Below, piece by piece: positions 1 through 9,610 of a DNA stretch of 64,000 bases. The stretch comes from Chromatiaceae bacterium. Its GTDB lineage: Bacteria; Pseudomonadota; Gammaproteobacteria; Chromatiales; Chromatiaceae. The notes under the pieces are model-generated. The model ran no database searches. It was not told where the DNA came from and saw only the letters and a list, made by a program, of their open reading frames with translations. The stretch lies in the NCBI GenBank assembly GCA_024235395.1, contig JACKMK010000004.1:434001-498000 (forward strand). The letters run 5' to 3'. The translations under genes were made by a program, and so were the position numbers. Numbering within the stretch: the stretch's first letter is position 1; every line of letters begins with the position of its first letter.

Positions 1-729
1 CACCACTTCCAGCAACGAGGGGTCACCGACCACCAATAGTTCCTGCCCGGTGGTCACCGGGCCTTCGCACTCATGCGGCATTTGCAGGATCTTGCCGGTA
101 ACTGGGGACTTCACCGGCACGCGGATCGCCGCTTCGCCCGTCACCGTACCGGCGGAATAGCTGAGCGCAGTCTCAGCCGCCTGCAGGTCATACTTGGCGA
201 CTTCTATCGCGTGTTTGGCACTTCGTGCGGTGGCCTCGGCAGTGAGCAGATCCATCCGCGCCTTGTCGAAAGCGCCGCTCGAGATCACTCCCTGCTTTGC
301 CAACGGTTCTAGGCGCCCGATCTCGCTGCGTTGAAAACTGGCGCTCGCCTCGGCGGCAGCGGCCTGCTGTCGTGCCAGTTCCAGTGCCGATTTGGCCGCC
401 GCCACGCGCGCTTCGGCTTCGGCCCGGCTTCGCGGGTCCAACACGCGCGACTCCAGCGGCGAAATGTTCAACAGTGTCTGGCCTGCCTGCACCGTGTCAC
501 CAACGTCCAGGTGCACGCGACAGGCCACGCCATCCACAGGGGCAGAAATGACAAAGCGGTCGATCACCCTCGTCCGACCCTCCTCTTCGATAGTTACCGC
601 CATGGATGCGCGTCGTGCCTCGACCAGTTCCACAGGCACCGGCTGGGGCCAAAACCCCCATACCAGCAGGCCCATCACCAGCGCACCGATGGCAAGGATA
701 CCGGGGTGCTTATTCAGCGGGAGAGGCAT
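1..729 (-). CDS. HlyD-family periplasmic adaptor (membrane fusion protein), C-terminus outside window
   Basis: This is the N-terminal 243 residues of a membrane fusion protein that would link an inner-membrane exporter to an outer-membrane channel. Reading the minus strand from ATG at 729 gives a short cytoplasmic start, one membrane segment (about residues 9-28), a first biotinyl-lipoyl half (about 45-90), a long alanine/glutamate-rich coiled coil (about 90-180) and the second lipoyl half with the PVTGKIL motif. The frame stays open to the left edge. The start lies 3 bases after the permease stop, so it is the last gene of an ATPase-permease-adaptor operon. The substrate cannot be told from this sequence; MacA-like and lipid or peptide export are all possible. 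Confidence 0.88.
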   Translation of the reverse strand, partial: MPLPLNKHPGILAIGALVMGLLVWGFWPQPVPVELVEARRASMAVTIEEEGRTRVIDRFVISAPVDGVACRVHLDVGDTVQAGQTLLNISPLESRVLDPRSRAEAEARVAAAKSALELARQQAAAAEASASFQRSEIGRLEPLAKQGVISSGAFDKARMDLLTAEATARSAKHAIEVAKYDLQAAETALSYSAGTVTGEAAIRVPVKSPVTGKILQMPHECEGPVTTGQELLVVGDPSLLEVV

Positions 730-732
730 GGA

Positions 733-3096
733 TCACTCCTTCGTCTTCAATACCGCCACCATATCGAGGTGTGCCAGATTACGCCGGATCATCCAGCCGG
801 AAATAACTGCCGAAACGATCACCACCAGCGCAGCGAGGGCATACACACGCAAGCCCAGGACCAGCGGCACACGATAGAGATCCGTGTCGAACTGTGACGC
901 CAGGTAGGCACATAGTCCATAACCGATAAGCAATCCAATGGGGATCGCCACCAGGGTTAGCAACGCCAGTTCACCCAGCAAAATGTACGCTATCTCGTTG
1001 CGCTCGAAACCGAGCACGCGGAGGCTTGCCAGTTCGCGATTGCGCTCCGACAGGCCGATGCGCATGCTGTTGTACACCACGCCGAAGGAAATGGTGGCGC
1101 CGAGAATGGTGGTGATAAAGGTGAAAAAGACAATGGTCTCCGCGAGCGTATCGTAAAAAGCCCGGATCGCCGCCTCGTGCTCCACCACTCCGGCGATACG
1201 CGGCATGTCTTTCAATTCGGCATACACCTCACGCCGGTAACGATCGTCGACCGTCAGCAATGCACCGGTGAGCGCATAGCCCTCCTTCAACAGCCGGTTC
1301 AACGCCGCGCGCTGCATGTAGGCATTCACACCCAGGTATTGCTTCGCGGTGCCGACCACCGGTACCTGTACGGTGGGACGGCTTCCTTCCAGCACTTCGA
1401 CGGTCAACAGATCGCCGGGTTGGATATGCAGGATTTCGGCGAGGTAGTCGGTCAGCACTACACCTTCGCCAGGCACATGGATCGGTTTCAGCTCGGTGTC
1501 CAGGAGACGCGTCAGATGGCCATCGGGCTCGATGCCGTGGACCGCGGTGCGATAACTATAGTGTTGGAACCGGAGCCTGGCTGGAACGGTGCGGAAACCT
1601 TCCACCTGTTCCACGCCCTGCAGACCGCGCAGGGAATACAGCGATCGTTGAGAGGTGGGATCGGTGTAGATAACGATAAGATCTTCGCGCTGGCTCAATC
1701 CGTATTGGACCTCCACCATATAATCCATGGCGCCTTCCTGAAAGCCGCTCACCATGACGATGCCGCAGGCCATGGCGATTCCGAGCGTAGTCAACAACGA
1801 CTTGAAGGGGCGGCGTTCGATGTGACGCAGGATCATGCGAGTTGGTTGAGAAAACCAGCGCTGCAGCCCCAGCCGCTCCACCAGGGTGGCGTGATAAACG
1901 GCCGGTGCTTCCGGACGCATTGCCTGTGCCGGCGGCAGCTTCGCTGCTTTGCGCACCGCATGCATAGCGCCCAGAAGAGCAACCACGATACTGATGAATG
2001 CCGCCGCGACCACTACCTGCGGTTTGAGGACATAGATCATGTAAGGGAGACTGTACAGGCGCATGTAGATGTCGCTCATACCTTTTCCAAGATAGGTACC
2101 CACGACGCTGCCAATGACAATGCCAATGGCCACAATCATCAGTACCAACTTCGCATAGTGCAATCCCACGGCCCAGTTGCTGTATCCGAACGCCTTCAGC
2201 GCGGCAACCTGTTCACGCTCCAGACTAATGAGCCTGCTCAGCGCAACGTTCAACAGGAAGGCAGCCACGCCAAAGAAGATCACTGGAAATACCGTGGCAA
2301 TGGTTTGCTGCTGCTTGAGTTCCTCCGACAGGAAGCGATTGGAAAGCTGGTCCTTGCGTGCGAAGGCACCGATACCACCATAGGGCTTCAACAGGTTGTC
2401 GAGTCGGTCCAACAAGGTCTCGACATGCGTACCCGGCGTGATCGTCATGCTGACATCATTGAACGCACCGTCCATGTCGTAGGCGGTAGCGAGCGGGCTT
2501 CGCGCCATCCAGAACACACCATAGCGCTTGTGATCGGGAAACATCGCACCCGGGGCTATCTGATAGATGTATTCCGGCGACAAGGCAATGCCGACGATGG
2601 TCAGGGACTTGCGCCGTCCATTGATCGTGGCGCGCAGCTTGTCGCCCGGTTGCAGACGATGGGCTTTGGCAAACTCTTCGACCACCAGCACTTCGTCATC
2701 GCGTCCCGGTTCAATCAACCGCCCTTCGCGAAGATAGATCTGGTTCAACAACCCGCGGCTGTCATCCGGTAGCGAGATCAGATGGCCGCTGACCGGATCT
2801 GCGAAACCGGCCACGTCGAGATTCACGTAGGCCACTACCCGGGACTCAACCTTGTCGACACCGGGAAGTTCCGCGATGCGCGTCACCAACGACAACGGGG
2901 CGCGCTTGAGTGACGCAAACACCTCGGCAAAGTGATGCTCGCTGTAATAGGTCCGACGGGTTTCGAACAAAGACTCCAGCGTACTCAGGGACATGATGAA
3001 AATGCTGACACCGCTGACGATCACCATGGCAATCGCCAGTGCCTGCAGCCGCATGCCCCACAGTTCACGCCAGAGTTTCTTGTCGATCGCCCGCAT
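733..3096 (-). CDS. ABC transporter permease, duplicated FtsX/MacB type
   Basis: A 787-residue inner-membrane permease with about eight membrane segments arranged as two FtsX-like halves. The order is a first segment (about 15-35), a periplasmic MacB-type core, three segments (about 270-390), a second start segment (about 435), a second periplasmic domain and three final segments (about 660-780). This duplicated plan matches permeases of LolCDE/MacB-like machines that act on substrates at the periplasmic face rather than classical importers. It lies 6 bases after the ATPase gene and 3 bases before the adaptor gene, so the three should form one tripartite export complex. Family assignment is secure; the cargo is unknown. 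Confidence 0.9.
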   Translation of the reverse strand: MRAIDKKLWRELWGMRLQALAIAMVIVSGVSIFIMSLSTLESLFETRRTYYSEHHFAEVFASLKRAPLSLVTRIAELPGVDKVESRVVAYVNLDVAGFADPVSGHLISLPDDSRGLLNQIYLREGRLIEPGRDDEVLVVEEFAKAHRLQPGDKLRATINGRRKSLTIVGIALSPEYIYQIAPGAMFPDHKRYGVFWMARSPLATAYDMDGAFNDVSMTITPGTHVETLLDRLDNLLKPYGGIGAFARKDQLSNRFLSEELKQQQTIATVFPVIFFGVAAFLLNVALSRLISLEREQVAALKAFGYSNWAVGLHYAKLVLMIVAIGIVIGSVVGTYLGKGMSDIYMRLYSLPYMIYVLKPQVVVAAAFISIVVALLGAMHAVRKAAKLPPAQAMRPEAPAVYHATLVERLGLQRWFSQPTRMILRHIERRPFKSLLTTLGIAMACGIVMVSGFQEGAMDYMVEVQYGLSQREDLIVIYTDPTSQRSLYSLRGLQGVEQVEGFRTVPARLRFQHYSYRTAVHGIEPDGHLTRLLDTELKPIHVPGEGVVLTDYLAEILHIQPGDLLTVEVLEGSRPTVQVPVVGTAKQYLGVNAYMQRAALNRLLKEGYALTGALLTVDDRYRREVYAELKDMPRIAGVVEHEAAIRAFYDTLAETIVFFTFITTILGATISFGVVYNSMRIGLSERNRELASLRVLGFERNEIAYILLGELALLTLVAIPIGLLIGYGLCAYLASQFDTDLYRVPLVLGLRVYALAALVVIVSAVISGWMIRRNLAHLDMVAVLKTKE

Positions 3097-3102
3097 ACCC
3101 CG

Positions 3103-3903
3103 TTACCAACTCAGCTCGCGTGGCGGGATCTTGGCCTTGTTTTCATACACTTCGGTGATGCGCCCATCGGCCAGATGGATCACCCGATCCGCCATCTCCG
3201 CAATGCTGGCGTTATGCGTGATCACCACGGTGGTGGTTCCCATTTCCTGGTTGACCCGTTGCAGCGCCTCGAGCACCACGATGCCGGTCTTGGAGTCCAG
3301 TGCGCCGGTGGGTTCGTCGCACAACAACACGTCGGGATTCTTGGCGATGGCACGAGCGATGGCGACACGCTGCTGTTCGCCGCCCGAAAGCTGCGCCGGA
3401 AAATGGTTGACACGTTCGCTCAGTCCGACCAGCGCCAGCGCCTCTTCCGGTTTCATCGGTTTCTTGGCGATCTCGGTCACAACGGCGACATTCTCGAGCG
3501 CGGTGAGACTGGGGATCAGGTTGTAGAACTGGAATACGAAGCCGACATGATGGCGCCGGTATCCCGTCAGTTCGCGTTCCGTGGTCTGCACAAGGTTGTG
3601 ATCCAGGTAGAAAACCGTGCCACTCGTGGCCGAATCCAACCCTCCAAGGATATTCAGCAGGGTGGACTTGCCGCTGCCCGAGGGGCCGAGCAACACCACC
3701 AGTTCGCCCTCGTACAGATCCAGGTCGATGCCACGCAGGCCGTGCACCTGCACCTCGCCCATCTGGTAGACCTTGGTCAGTCCCTCAGCGTGAAATACAA
3801 CCCGCCTGCCAGCTGGAGATGCCGGCGACGGATCGGACACATTGTCGTGATTGCGGGTCATATCTGCGGATTCGTCCGGCGGCCGACTGCCATTGTGCGT
3901 CAT
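3103..3903 (-). CDS. ABC transporter ATP-binding protein, LolD/MacB type
   Basis: A 266-residue ATPase with all expected motifs: Walker A GPSGSGKST, signature LSGGEQQR, Walker B VLLCDEPTG and a switch histidine in VITHN. The domain starts near residue 38 (GLTKVYQMG) and resembles the MacB/LolD/FtsE group, which fits the FtsX-type permease downstream. The first 35 residues are poorly conserved in character and an internal Met15 (3861) is an alternative start; neither site has a strong Shine-Dalgarno sequence. It is the first gene of the operon and powers the exporter. Confidence 0.92.
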   Translation of the reverse strand: MTHNGSRPPDESADMTRNHDNVSDPSPASPAGRRVVFHAEGLTKVYQMGEVQVHGLRGIDLDLYEGELVVLLGPSGSGKSTLLNILGGLDSATSGTVFYLDHNLVQTTERELTGYRRHHVGFVFQFYNLIPSLTALENVAVVTEIAKKPMKPEEALALVGLSERVNHFPAQLSGGEQQRVAIARAIAKNPDVLLCDEPTGALDSKTGIVVLEALQRVNQEMGTTTVVITHNASIAEMADRVIHLADGRITEVYENKAKIPPRELSW

Positions 3904-4242
3904 ACCACCGATAGCTCATACAAAGAGGTCTGGCAGTCCTTGCTCGACGTTGGAGCTGCAATCACCAATATTCCACATTTGCCACTTGGCTGCACTGCAG
4001 AACATTTTGCGTGACGAGGCAGACGCCGTCAGACGCTGACTCAGCGATTCCCTGCCCTGCACCGTCAGGCGAGTCTTTGACGTGGGGCACGTATACCCTG
4101 TTCACTTCGATCGAGAAAGGCGCTACCCGGGCATTGAGCCAGCCTGTCGCGGAACAGGCGAGCCCGGCCTGGTGCCGGGCTTTTTTCTCGCTCGTCGACA
4201 GTGGCACACCGGACGAGCCATCAAAGAACGTGGCGACGGGGA
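3904..4242. other. Gene-free stretch between two minus-strand operons
   Basis: No convincing gene is seen. Short open frames on both strands lack Shine-Dalgarno sequences and family features. The stretch should hold the promoter of the ABC operon (right edge of that operon at 3903), and it contains two hairpins, the second with the plus-strand T-run described separately. Confidence 0.5.
4142..4186 (+). terminator. Intrinsic terminator on the plus strand, with a second hairpin just upstream
   Basis: GCCCGGC (4162-4168), a 5-base loop and GCCGGGC (4174-4180) are followed directly by six T (4181-4186), a textbook rho-independent terminator reading rightward. A second hairpin, GCCTGT/ACAGGC (4142-4147 with 4154-4159), sits just before it. 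Neighbouring genes all read leftward, so the terminator has no obvious plus-strand gene to end; it may stop antisense transcription or a small RNA. Confidence 0.7.
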
Positions 4243-4803
4243 TCAGTCATCGTCCCAGCGACCGACTCCTGAGATGTGCACCTGGTGTTCATCATAGATG
4301 CCCTTTGCCGCCGTCGTATGACAACTTTCGCAACGCGAGAAGCTGCCCACACCCGGATTGCCGGCCACCAACCGGGCAGGAACCTCGTGGTGCTTGCGCC
4401 GGAAATAGGCACTGTCAGTGATGCGCAGACTTCCACTGCCCTGCATAGAGCGACCGATACCGGCGAAACGCGAATAACTGGCGCGGTCGGCGGCGTTGAC
4501 CGTCAGATACTCGCCGATTGCCTGCTGTTCGGCGGTGCCCAACTCGGCGTTCTCACCGAAGTGATCGTTCAGGCTCCGCATGATCTCCTGCCAGGTCACT
4601 GCCGGCAGCAGTCCCGGCTGGTAGGCGAAATGGCAGCTACCACATTCGCCTCGATACAGCTCGTTGTCGACCGGTGCCACGTCCTGCCGCACCCCGGCCG
4701 TACCGCCCCAGCGCCACTCGCCCTCGTCGCCTATCACCAGTCCCGCGCCGGCGGCGAAAAGCCCACCAAGCATGCCGACCAACAATGCCTTCTTCAATGT
4801 CAT
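4243..4803 (-). CDS. Diheme cytochrome c, DHC-like
   Basis: An exported 186-residue cytochrome with two CxxCH haem sites, CGSCH about residue 54 and CESCH about residue 158. The start is set at the ATG at 4803 because GGAGATCGGT precedes it and the hydrophobic leader (KKALLVGMLGGLFAAGAG) follows at once; an ATG seven codons upstream lacks such a site. The spaced haem sites and the neighbours match the DHC protein of the SHP/DHC/cytochrome b561 gene sets known from Rhodobacter sphaeroides. By analogy it would pass electrons between the membrane cytochrome b and the small SHP-like protein in the periplasm. The role is inferred from that gene set. Confidence 0.8.
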   Translation of the reverse strand: MTLKKALLVGMLGGLFAAGAGLVIGDEGEWRWGGTAGVRQDVAPVDNELYRGECGSCHFAYQPGLLPAVTWQEIMRSLNDHFGENAELGTAEQQAIGEYLTVNAADRASYSRFAGIGRSMQGSGSLRITDSAYFRRKHHEVPARLVAGNPGVGSFSRCESCHTTAAKGIYDEHQVHISGVGRWDDD

Positions 4804-4824
4804 ACCGATCTCCTGGTATCCCAT

Positions 4825-5208
4825 CTATAAATTGCCCAGGTACTGCAGCAGGTCACCTTTCTCCTGGGCGTTGCATTCACGACCCCAGGTCCACTTGCAG
4901 TTGCGCTGGAACCATTTCTCGACCTTCGCAGCGTCCGTGTACCGCGACGCATTGGCGGACAACGCCATCGGGCTGATCTGCTTTCGCGTGGTCTTGTGCT
5001 CACCGACTTGGTACAGGTCTTGGCCATGGCACGTCGCGCAGGTACGTCCCTCCGCACCTTGCATCCGCCACAACGCCAAACCACGTACCTCACTGAATGC
5101 GGTGGCACCTTCGCTGCGATAGCGGTCTTGCAGATCGTCGATTACGCCAGCGCCTGCGCTCACGCTCGCCGCGATCATCAGGACCGCGCCAAATATCCCG
5201 GTTTTCAT
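4825..5208 (-). CDS. SHP-like monohaem cytochrome c (DUF1924 type)
   Basis: A 127-residue exported cytochrome with one haem site, CATCH, about residue 60, after a signal peptide ending near ASVSAGA. The C-terminal part has two cysteines in RNCKWTWGREC followed by NAQEKGDLLQYL, the pattern of sphaeroides haem protein (SHP), where a disulfide lies near an asparagine haem ligand and oxygen can bind. The start at 5208 has an ideal GGAGGTCAATTG before ATG. Its start overlaps the cytochrome b stop by one base (TGATG), so the genes are coupled. The oxygen-binding role is family knowledge, not visible here. Confidence 0.82.
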   Translation of the reverse strand: MKTGIFGAVLMIAASVSAGAGVIDDLQDRYRSEGATAFSEVRGLALWRMQGAEGRTCATCHGQDLYQVGEHKTTRKQISPMALSANASRYTDAAKVEKWFQRNCKWTWGRECNAQEKGDLLQYLGNL

Positions 5209-5786
5209 CAATTGACCTCCTTCGATTTCCAACCTGTCAACATCGCGCGCACCAGATTCTCGCGGTGCTGGAGACTTGCAAACAGGACGCCGGCCAAGTG
5301 CAACAGCACCAACATCACGGTGAGGTTCGCAAGAAGCTCATGCATCTCCTTGAGCACGCCACCGGCCGAATCCGGCAGCCTGTCGGCCAAACCTGCCAAG
5401 GGCCCGAGGAACTCCGTGTGGCCGTACAGCGCCATGCCGCTCAGCGCCGTGGCGGTTAGGCTCAGGAGCAGTGCTATCACCATCGCGCCAGCTGCCGGGT
5501 TGTGTCCGATGTGGCGACGGGCACGGCTCCTGATCATCTCTTTGACGTAGTGGACGACTGCAGCAGGAGGGTGGACGAAATCGTAGAACCTGGCGTGCTG
5601 CGTACCGATGAATCCCCAGACCAGACGAAAGGCGACAAGGCCGGCCACTGTGTATCCCGCGACCACATGGACCCGCAGCCAGTTGTCGCCGCTGAAGTAG
5701 GCAGCGGAAAAACCCGCAACCAGGCTCCAGTGAAATATCCTGACCAGCGGATCCCAGACCTGAACCTGTTCATTGCCAGCGACCAT
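5208..5786 (-). CDS. Cytochrome b561-type membrane protein
   Basis: A 192-residue di-haem cytochrome b of the b561/hydrogenase-subunit type. It begins WDPLVRIFHW, the usual first haem histidine context, and has four membrane segments (about 17-32, 38-60, 95-117, 145-170) with paired histidines (HWSL, HVVAG, HELLANL, LHLAGV). The longer upstream reading frame was rejected: ATG at 5786 has GGGGGAAGT before it and starts where the family does. It is the first gene of the operon and would link the quinone pool to the two periplasmic cytochromes downstream. Confidence 0.88.
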   Translation of the reverse strand: MVAGNEQVQVWDPLVRIFHWSLVAGFSAAYFSGDNWLRVHVVAGYTVAGLVAFRLVWGFIGTQHARFYDFVHPPAAVVHYVKEMIRSRARRHIGHNPAAGAMVIALLLSLTATALSGMALYGHTEFLGPLAGLADRLPDSAGGVLKEMHELLANLTVMLVLLHLAGVLFASLQHRENLVRAMLTGWKSKEVN

Positions 5787-6027
5787 TTGCACTTCCCCCC
5801 ACAACCCGATGGTCGGCAGCCTAGCCACGGGACCTGAATCAAAGCTGAATCCGCTTCGATAGCGATTCCAGTGGCAATGACTGGCATGACCGTTTTGAAC
5901 GCAGCCCACTTCGGGCATCGGTGCCCCGCACTCGCGTACCGGAAGGAAACACTCCCGGAAAATCCGCCGAAATCCCACCCAATCTGCGGGTGGGTTTCAC
6001 CGTGGGATGCGTCGAATCTAGGGATCC

Positions 6028-7620
6028 ATGAGTCGCACTGATTTCAATCCGGAGACCCGCCCACGCCACCTGGTTCTGATCCTGGGCGATCAGCTGGACC
6101 ACCGCGCTGCCGTGTTCGACGACTTCGACCCGGAGGTGGACGTCCTGTGGATGGCGGAAAACGCGCAGGAGGCAACCCATGTCTGGTGCCACAAACGACG
6201 TCTCGCGTTCTTTTTTGCGGCCATGCGGCACTTCCGCGACGCGCAACGGGAACGAGGACGGAAGGTCCACTATCACGCCCTCGGCCGCCGTCCCTCCGAT
6301 GACCGAGGTAATGGTTTCGCGGAGATTTTGACCAAGGACGTGCACCGACTACGTCCGGACAAGCTGGTTTTGACCCACCCCGGGGACCTGCGGGTACTCC
6401 GGATAATCGAGGACACCGCAGAGGCTCTCGGGTTGACGCTGGAGGTCCGGGCGGATCGCCATTTTCTCGTGACGCCCGATGCATTCCGCGACTGGGCGGA
6501 AGGGAAGGGTCACCTGGTGATGGAGCATTTCTACCGCGCGCAGCGGCGCCGCACCGGATTGCTGATGCGGCCGGACGGGAAGCCACAAGGTGGGTCGTGG
6601 AATTTCGACAAGGACAACCGCAAGACCTTCGGCAGGGCGGGTCCGGGCGAACTACCCCCTCCTCGACGTTTCCGTCCGGATGAGACCACCCGGGCGGTAT
6701 TGGACATGGTCGCGGCGCGCTTCGCGAACCATCCCGGCTCGCTCGATGACTTCGACCTGCCGGTGACCCACGACGAGGCCCTGACCACACTGCGGGACTT
6801 CGTCACCCACCGCCTTCCCTGTTTCGGCGCCTACGAAGATGCCATGTGGTCCGGTCAGTCCACCCTCTATCACTCGCGGCTGTCGGCTGTGCTGAACGTG
6901 AAACTGCTGCACCCGAAAGACTGCCTGGACAAGGTGATCGCGGCCTACGAGGCGGGCCGGGCCCCGATCAACAGCGTGGAGGGCTTTGTGCGGCAGGTGT
7001 TGGGGTGGCGCGAATTAATCCGCGGCATCTACTGGCTCCACATGCCCGCGTATGCACAGCGAAATGCCCTCGGCTGCGACGACCGCGACGTCCCGACCTT
7101 TTACTGGGACGGGGAAACGGATATGGCCTGCGTGGCCGATTGCATGGCGGGACTGAAACGGGACGCCTGGACGCATCACATCCCGCGGTTGATGGTGCTC
7201 GGTCAATTCTCGATGCTGCTCGGGGTGCACCCCAGCCGATTTCACGCCTGGCATATGGCGATGTACCTGGACGCCGTGGACTGGGTGAGTCTGCCGAACG
7301 CGCTGGGGATGAGTCAGCATGGTGACGGCGGCGTGGTCGGTTCCAAGCCCTACTGTGCATCGGGGAACTACATCGACCGGATGAGTAACTACTGCGGAAA
7401 GTGCCGCTACAACCCCAAGCGTGCGACGGGTGCAGACGCCTGTCCCTTCACCACGCTGTACTGGGATTTTCTCGACCGGCACCACGTCCGCTTCGCGAAC
7501 CACGGGCGCATGAAGTTTCAGTTGAAAAACCTGGGACGTAAATCGCGGGAGGAACTGCGCGAGATACGCCAGCGGGCGGATCACGTTCGCAGGTGTATAG
7601 ACAGCGGAGAACGGTTATGA
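6028..7620 (+). CDS. Iron-sulfur cryptochrome/photolyase-related protein (FeS-BCP, PhrB type)
   Basis: A 530-residue flavoprotein of the bacterial (6-4) photolyase group. It begins with the Rossmann-like HLVLILGDQL and ends with the diagnostic cysteine cluster. Cys456, Cys459 and Cys472 have the same spacing as the [4Fe-4S] ligands of Agrobacterium PhrB, and the fourth ligand is Cys368 in MACVADC. The protein would repair (6-4) photoproducts using light, with FAD and an iron-sulfur cluster. Length is typical. The gene is divergent from the cytochrome operon, with a 240-base gap for both promoters. All four ligands are present, so activity is plausible. Confidence 0.93.
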   Translation: MSRTDFNPETRPRHLVLILGDQLDHRAAVFDDFDPEVDVLWMAENAQEATHVWCHKRRLAFFFAAMRHFRDAQRERGRKVHYHALGRRPSDDRGNGFAEILTKDVHRLRPDKLVLTHPGDLRVLRIIEDTAEALGLTLEVRADRHFLVTPDAFRDWAEGKGHLVMEHFYRAQRRRTGLLMRPDGKPQGGSWNFDKDNRKTFGRAGPGELPPPRRFRPDETTRAVLDMVAARFANHPGSLDDFDLPVTHDEALTTLRDFVTHRLPCFGAYEDAMWSGQSTLYHSRLSAVLNVKLLHPKDCLDKVIAAYEAGRAPINSVEGFVRQVLGWRELIRGIYWLHMPAYAQRNALGCDDRDVPTFYWDGETDMACVADCMAGLKRDAWTHHIPRLMVLGQFSMLLGVHPSRFHAWHMAMYLDAVDWVSLPNALGMSQHGDGGVVGSKPYCASGNYIDRMSNYCGKCRYNPKRATGADACPFTTLYWDFLDRHHVRFANHGRMKFQLKNLGRKSREELREIRQRADHVRRCIDSGERL

Positions 7621-7875
7621 ATCCTGCCAACACCGATTGATAAGTCGAATGGCGATCGCGAAAATCGAAGATCTTCGCCTCCGTGCGCTGGACCTTCCCC
7701 CTCCAGTGAAATGGGCGACGAAGTACCGCACTGCAACGCTGGTCCAACGGACGGAACACAATCCCACGCCGGCGGACGCCATGCACCGTGCGAATCGGCA
7801 CGCTCCGCCGCTGAACGAGAAAACCATGAATTTGACCGCGGGGGGCGCTTCGCCTTCCGCGAAACGGCGATGCGC

Positions 7876-9111
7876 TTAAAAATGCCCCATGACGTCGTCG
7901 GTCCACTCGACTGCCTGCCGGTAGGCCTCTGACAGTTCACTGTGTTCGAGGCCCGAGAATCTGATCCCTGACCATTGCGCGTTTTCTATCGCGATAGCGC
8001 AGTCCAGCGCCTCCCCCATCAATCCCTCTCGTTCGAGGATGGCCGATTTGATCGATTCACTCAGTGGCAACTGCGCCAGAATGCTTTTGATCGGCTGTTT
8101 CATCAGCAGATCAAGTGCCGAGAACATGCCGACGGTGAAATAACTGTCTTGCGGCAGACCGGCCCTTTGCGCCAGAAGTTCGCAGATCTTGGCCCGCAGC
8201 ACGGCGATCTCCATGACGGCAACGGGCTCGTCGCTCATACCCCCCAACGCCAACAGCGATATCCACTTGCGAATCTCGTCCCTTCCAAGCAACACGATGG
8301 CATGTTTGATCGAATCCACTTCACGCGCCAAACCGAAGAACGGTGCGTTGACCAGCTTCAACAGCTTGTAGCTCAGTGACACGTCGCTCGTGATCTGTTG
8401 CTCCAGCTTCTCGATGGGCGTATCGATATTGTGCGTGGTCGCGAGCACCTGCAATATCGCCAGCTTGTTCGCGGTCAGGTTGCGGCTGACATAGACGCGC
8501 GGTTTGCTGAGGAAGTACCCCTGCAGATAGTCGAACCCCTTGTCGCAATAGGTTCGGTATTGTTCCGATGTCTCTATTTTCAGCGCCTGAAGGGCCAGGT
8601 TGTCGTATCGCCTGAGAAATTTGATCAGGGGATCCAACAGGTCCGCCCTCACTTTCTGTACGTCGACCTGAAAGATGCTTGCGATCGGGAGCAGCTGCGG
8701 ATTCTTGAGATTGGCGAGGCCGCTGACCGAGAGACCATAGCCCAGTTCGCGGAGTTCTTTCAGGCGGATGGCCTGTTTCTCGTCCACCCGCATGTTGCCG
8801 GGAATGTCGAGGATTATCTGGTCCGGCGCCAGCTGGACATCGGAGATCACCTCGACAAAGGCCGGCGTGACGTTGATAACCGCCTTGCGGCCGTGGACGA
8901 ATTTGTCCAAGCCGAATTCCATGATCGTCGAGGCAAGAACCTGCGCGGTCGCCTCTGTGGGTTTCAGCCCGGTGCCGTCCCCGGCAGGTGACCGGAACAG
9001 GAGTTCGTAGCCGAACACGCCCATATTGCTGTTATAGATGGGCTGCCGCGCGACCATGACCCGCTGTTCGGTCGTCTGGTGCTCAAATCGCTCACCGGCT
9101 ATCGGGCGCAT
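7876..9111 (-). CDS. EAL-HDOD two-domain signalling protein, EAL probably inactive
   Basis: A 411-residue cytosolic protein with an N-terminal EAL-like domain (about 18-215) and a C-terminal HDOD domain (about 215-400). The domain opens with ARQPIYNSN, typical of this two-domain group. The catalytic Glu motif is replaced by ELLFR and other metal-binding positions differ (DVQKV, KIET), so it should bind or relay rather than cut c-di-GMP. Such proteins often act in motility or surface regulation. The start could also be the ATG at 9057 (MVARQP). The gene stands alone, convergent with the photolyase gene. Confidence 0.85.
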   Translation of the reverse strand: MRPIAGERFEHQTTEQRVMVARQPIYNSNMGVFGYELLFRSPAGDGTGLKPTEATAQVLASTIMEFGLDKFVHGRKAVINVTPAFVEVISDVQLAPDQIILDIPGNMRVDEKQAIRLKELRELGYGLSVSGLANLKNPQLLPIASIFQVDVQKVRADLLDPLIKFLRRYDNLALQALKIETSEQYRTYCDKGFDYLQGYFLSKPRVYVSRNLTANKLAILQVLATTHNIDTPIEKLEQQITSDVSLSYKLLKLVNAPFFGLAREVDSIKHAIVLLGRDEIRKWISLLALGGMSDEPVAVMEIAVLRAKICELLAQRAGLPQDSYFTVGMFSALDLLMKQPIKSILAQLPLSESIKSAILEREGLMGEALDCAIAIENAQWSGIRFSGLEHSELSEAYRQAVEWTDDVMGHF

Positions 9112-9610
9112 GCTGGGTAAGGCTCGGGTTTAATGAGCCTGTAGCGGCGAAAACGGTTCTTGCTTTAACCGCACCACCCCCCTATCCCGGCGTTCTTGGG
9201 ACGGAATCCCGGCGTTGCCGCTTGCCCGCACAGAGTATGAAGGGATCCGAATTCCTTGAGCAGCCGGCAAAGCGGGTCGGCCTGTCCATGGAGCGCCGAC
9301 ATGGTCGTGCACGGGGAACGACGGGCCGAGATCCGCCAGATTCCGAACCCGAGCGACGAGGTGTGGTTCGAGCTGCCAGAAAGCGCCGTGGGTGTTGATG
9401 CGGCTACTTCCAAGCTTCTCTGAACAGATCCAGCCGATCCCCACGCGCGTCGCGGCTGGCAAGGCTTGGTGCGAATCCGACTGCGGCCGATGCTGGGTCA
9501 CCTGTCGTGCGTTCGCCCCTGATGAACCCACGAGGCACCGATGGATCCTCGCACCTTCCAGTCGGACAACCCGACGTCCCGTACCGGATTCGTATGCTGT
9601 AGCGTGCCGA
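9112..9610. other. Gene-free stretch
   Basis: Open frames here run out of or into neighbouring genes and have no family features or ribosome sites. The right end borders the stop of the formyltransferase gene, the left end holds the promoter of the EAL-HDOD gene. No repeat, tRNA or strong terminator was seen. Confidence 0.5.

Noticed and set aside
1177..2772. 531-codon plus-strand frame
   Set aside because: Mirror frame of the ABC permease gene; His/Gln/Arg-rich translation without any domain.
3962..4207. 81-codon minus-strand frame
   Set aside because: No ribosome site or family, and it crosses the plus-strand terminator.
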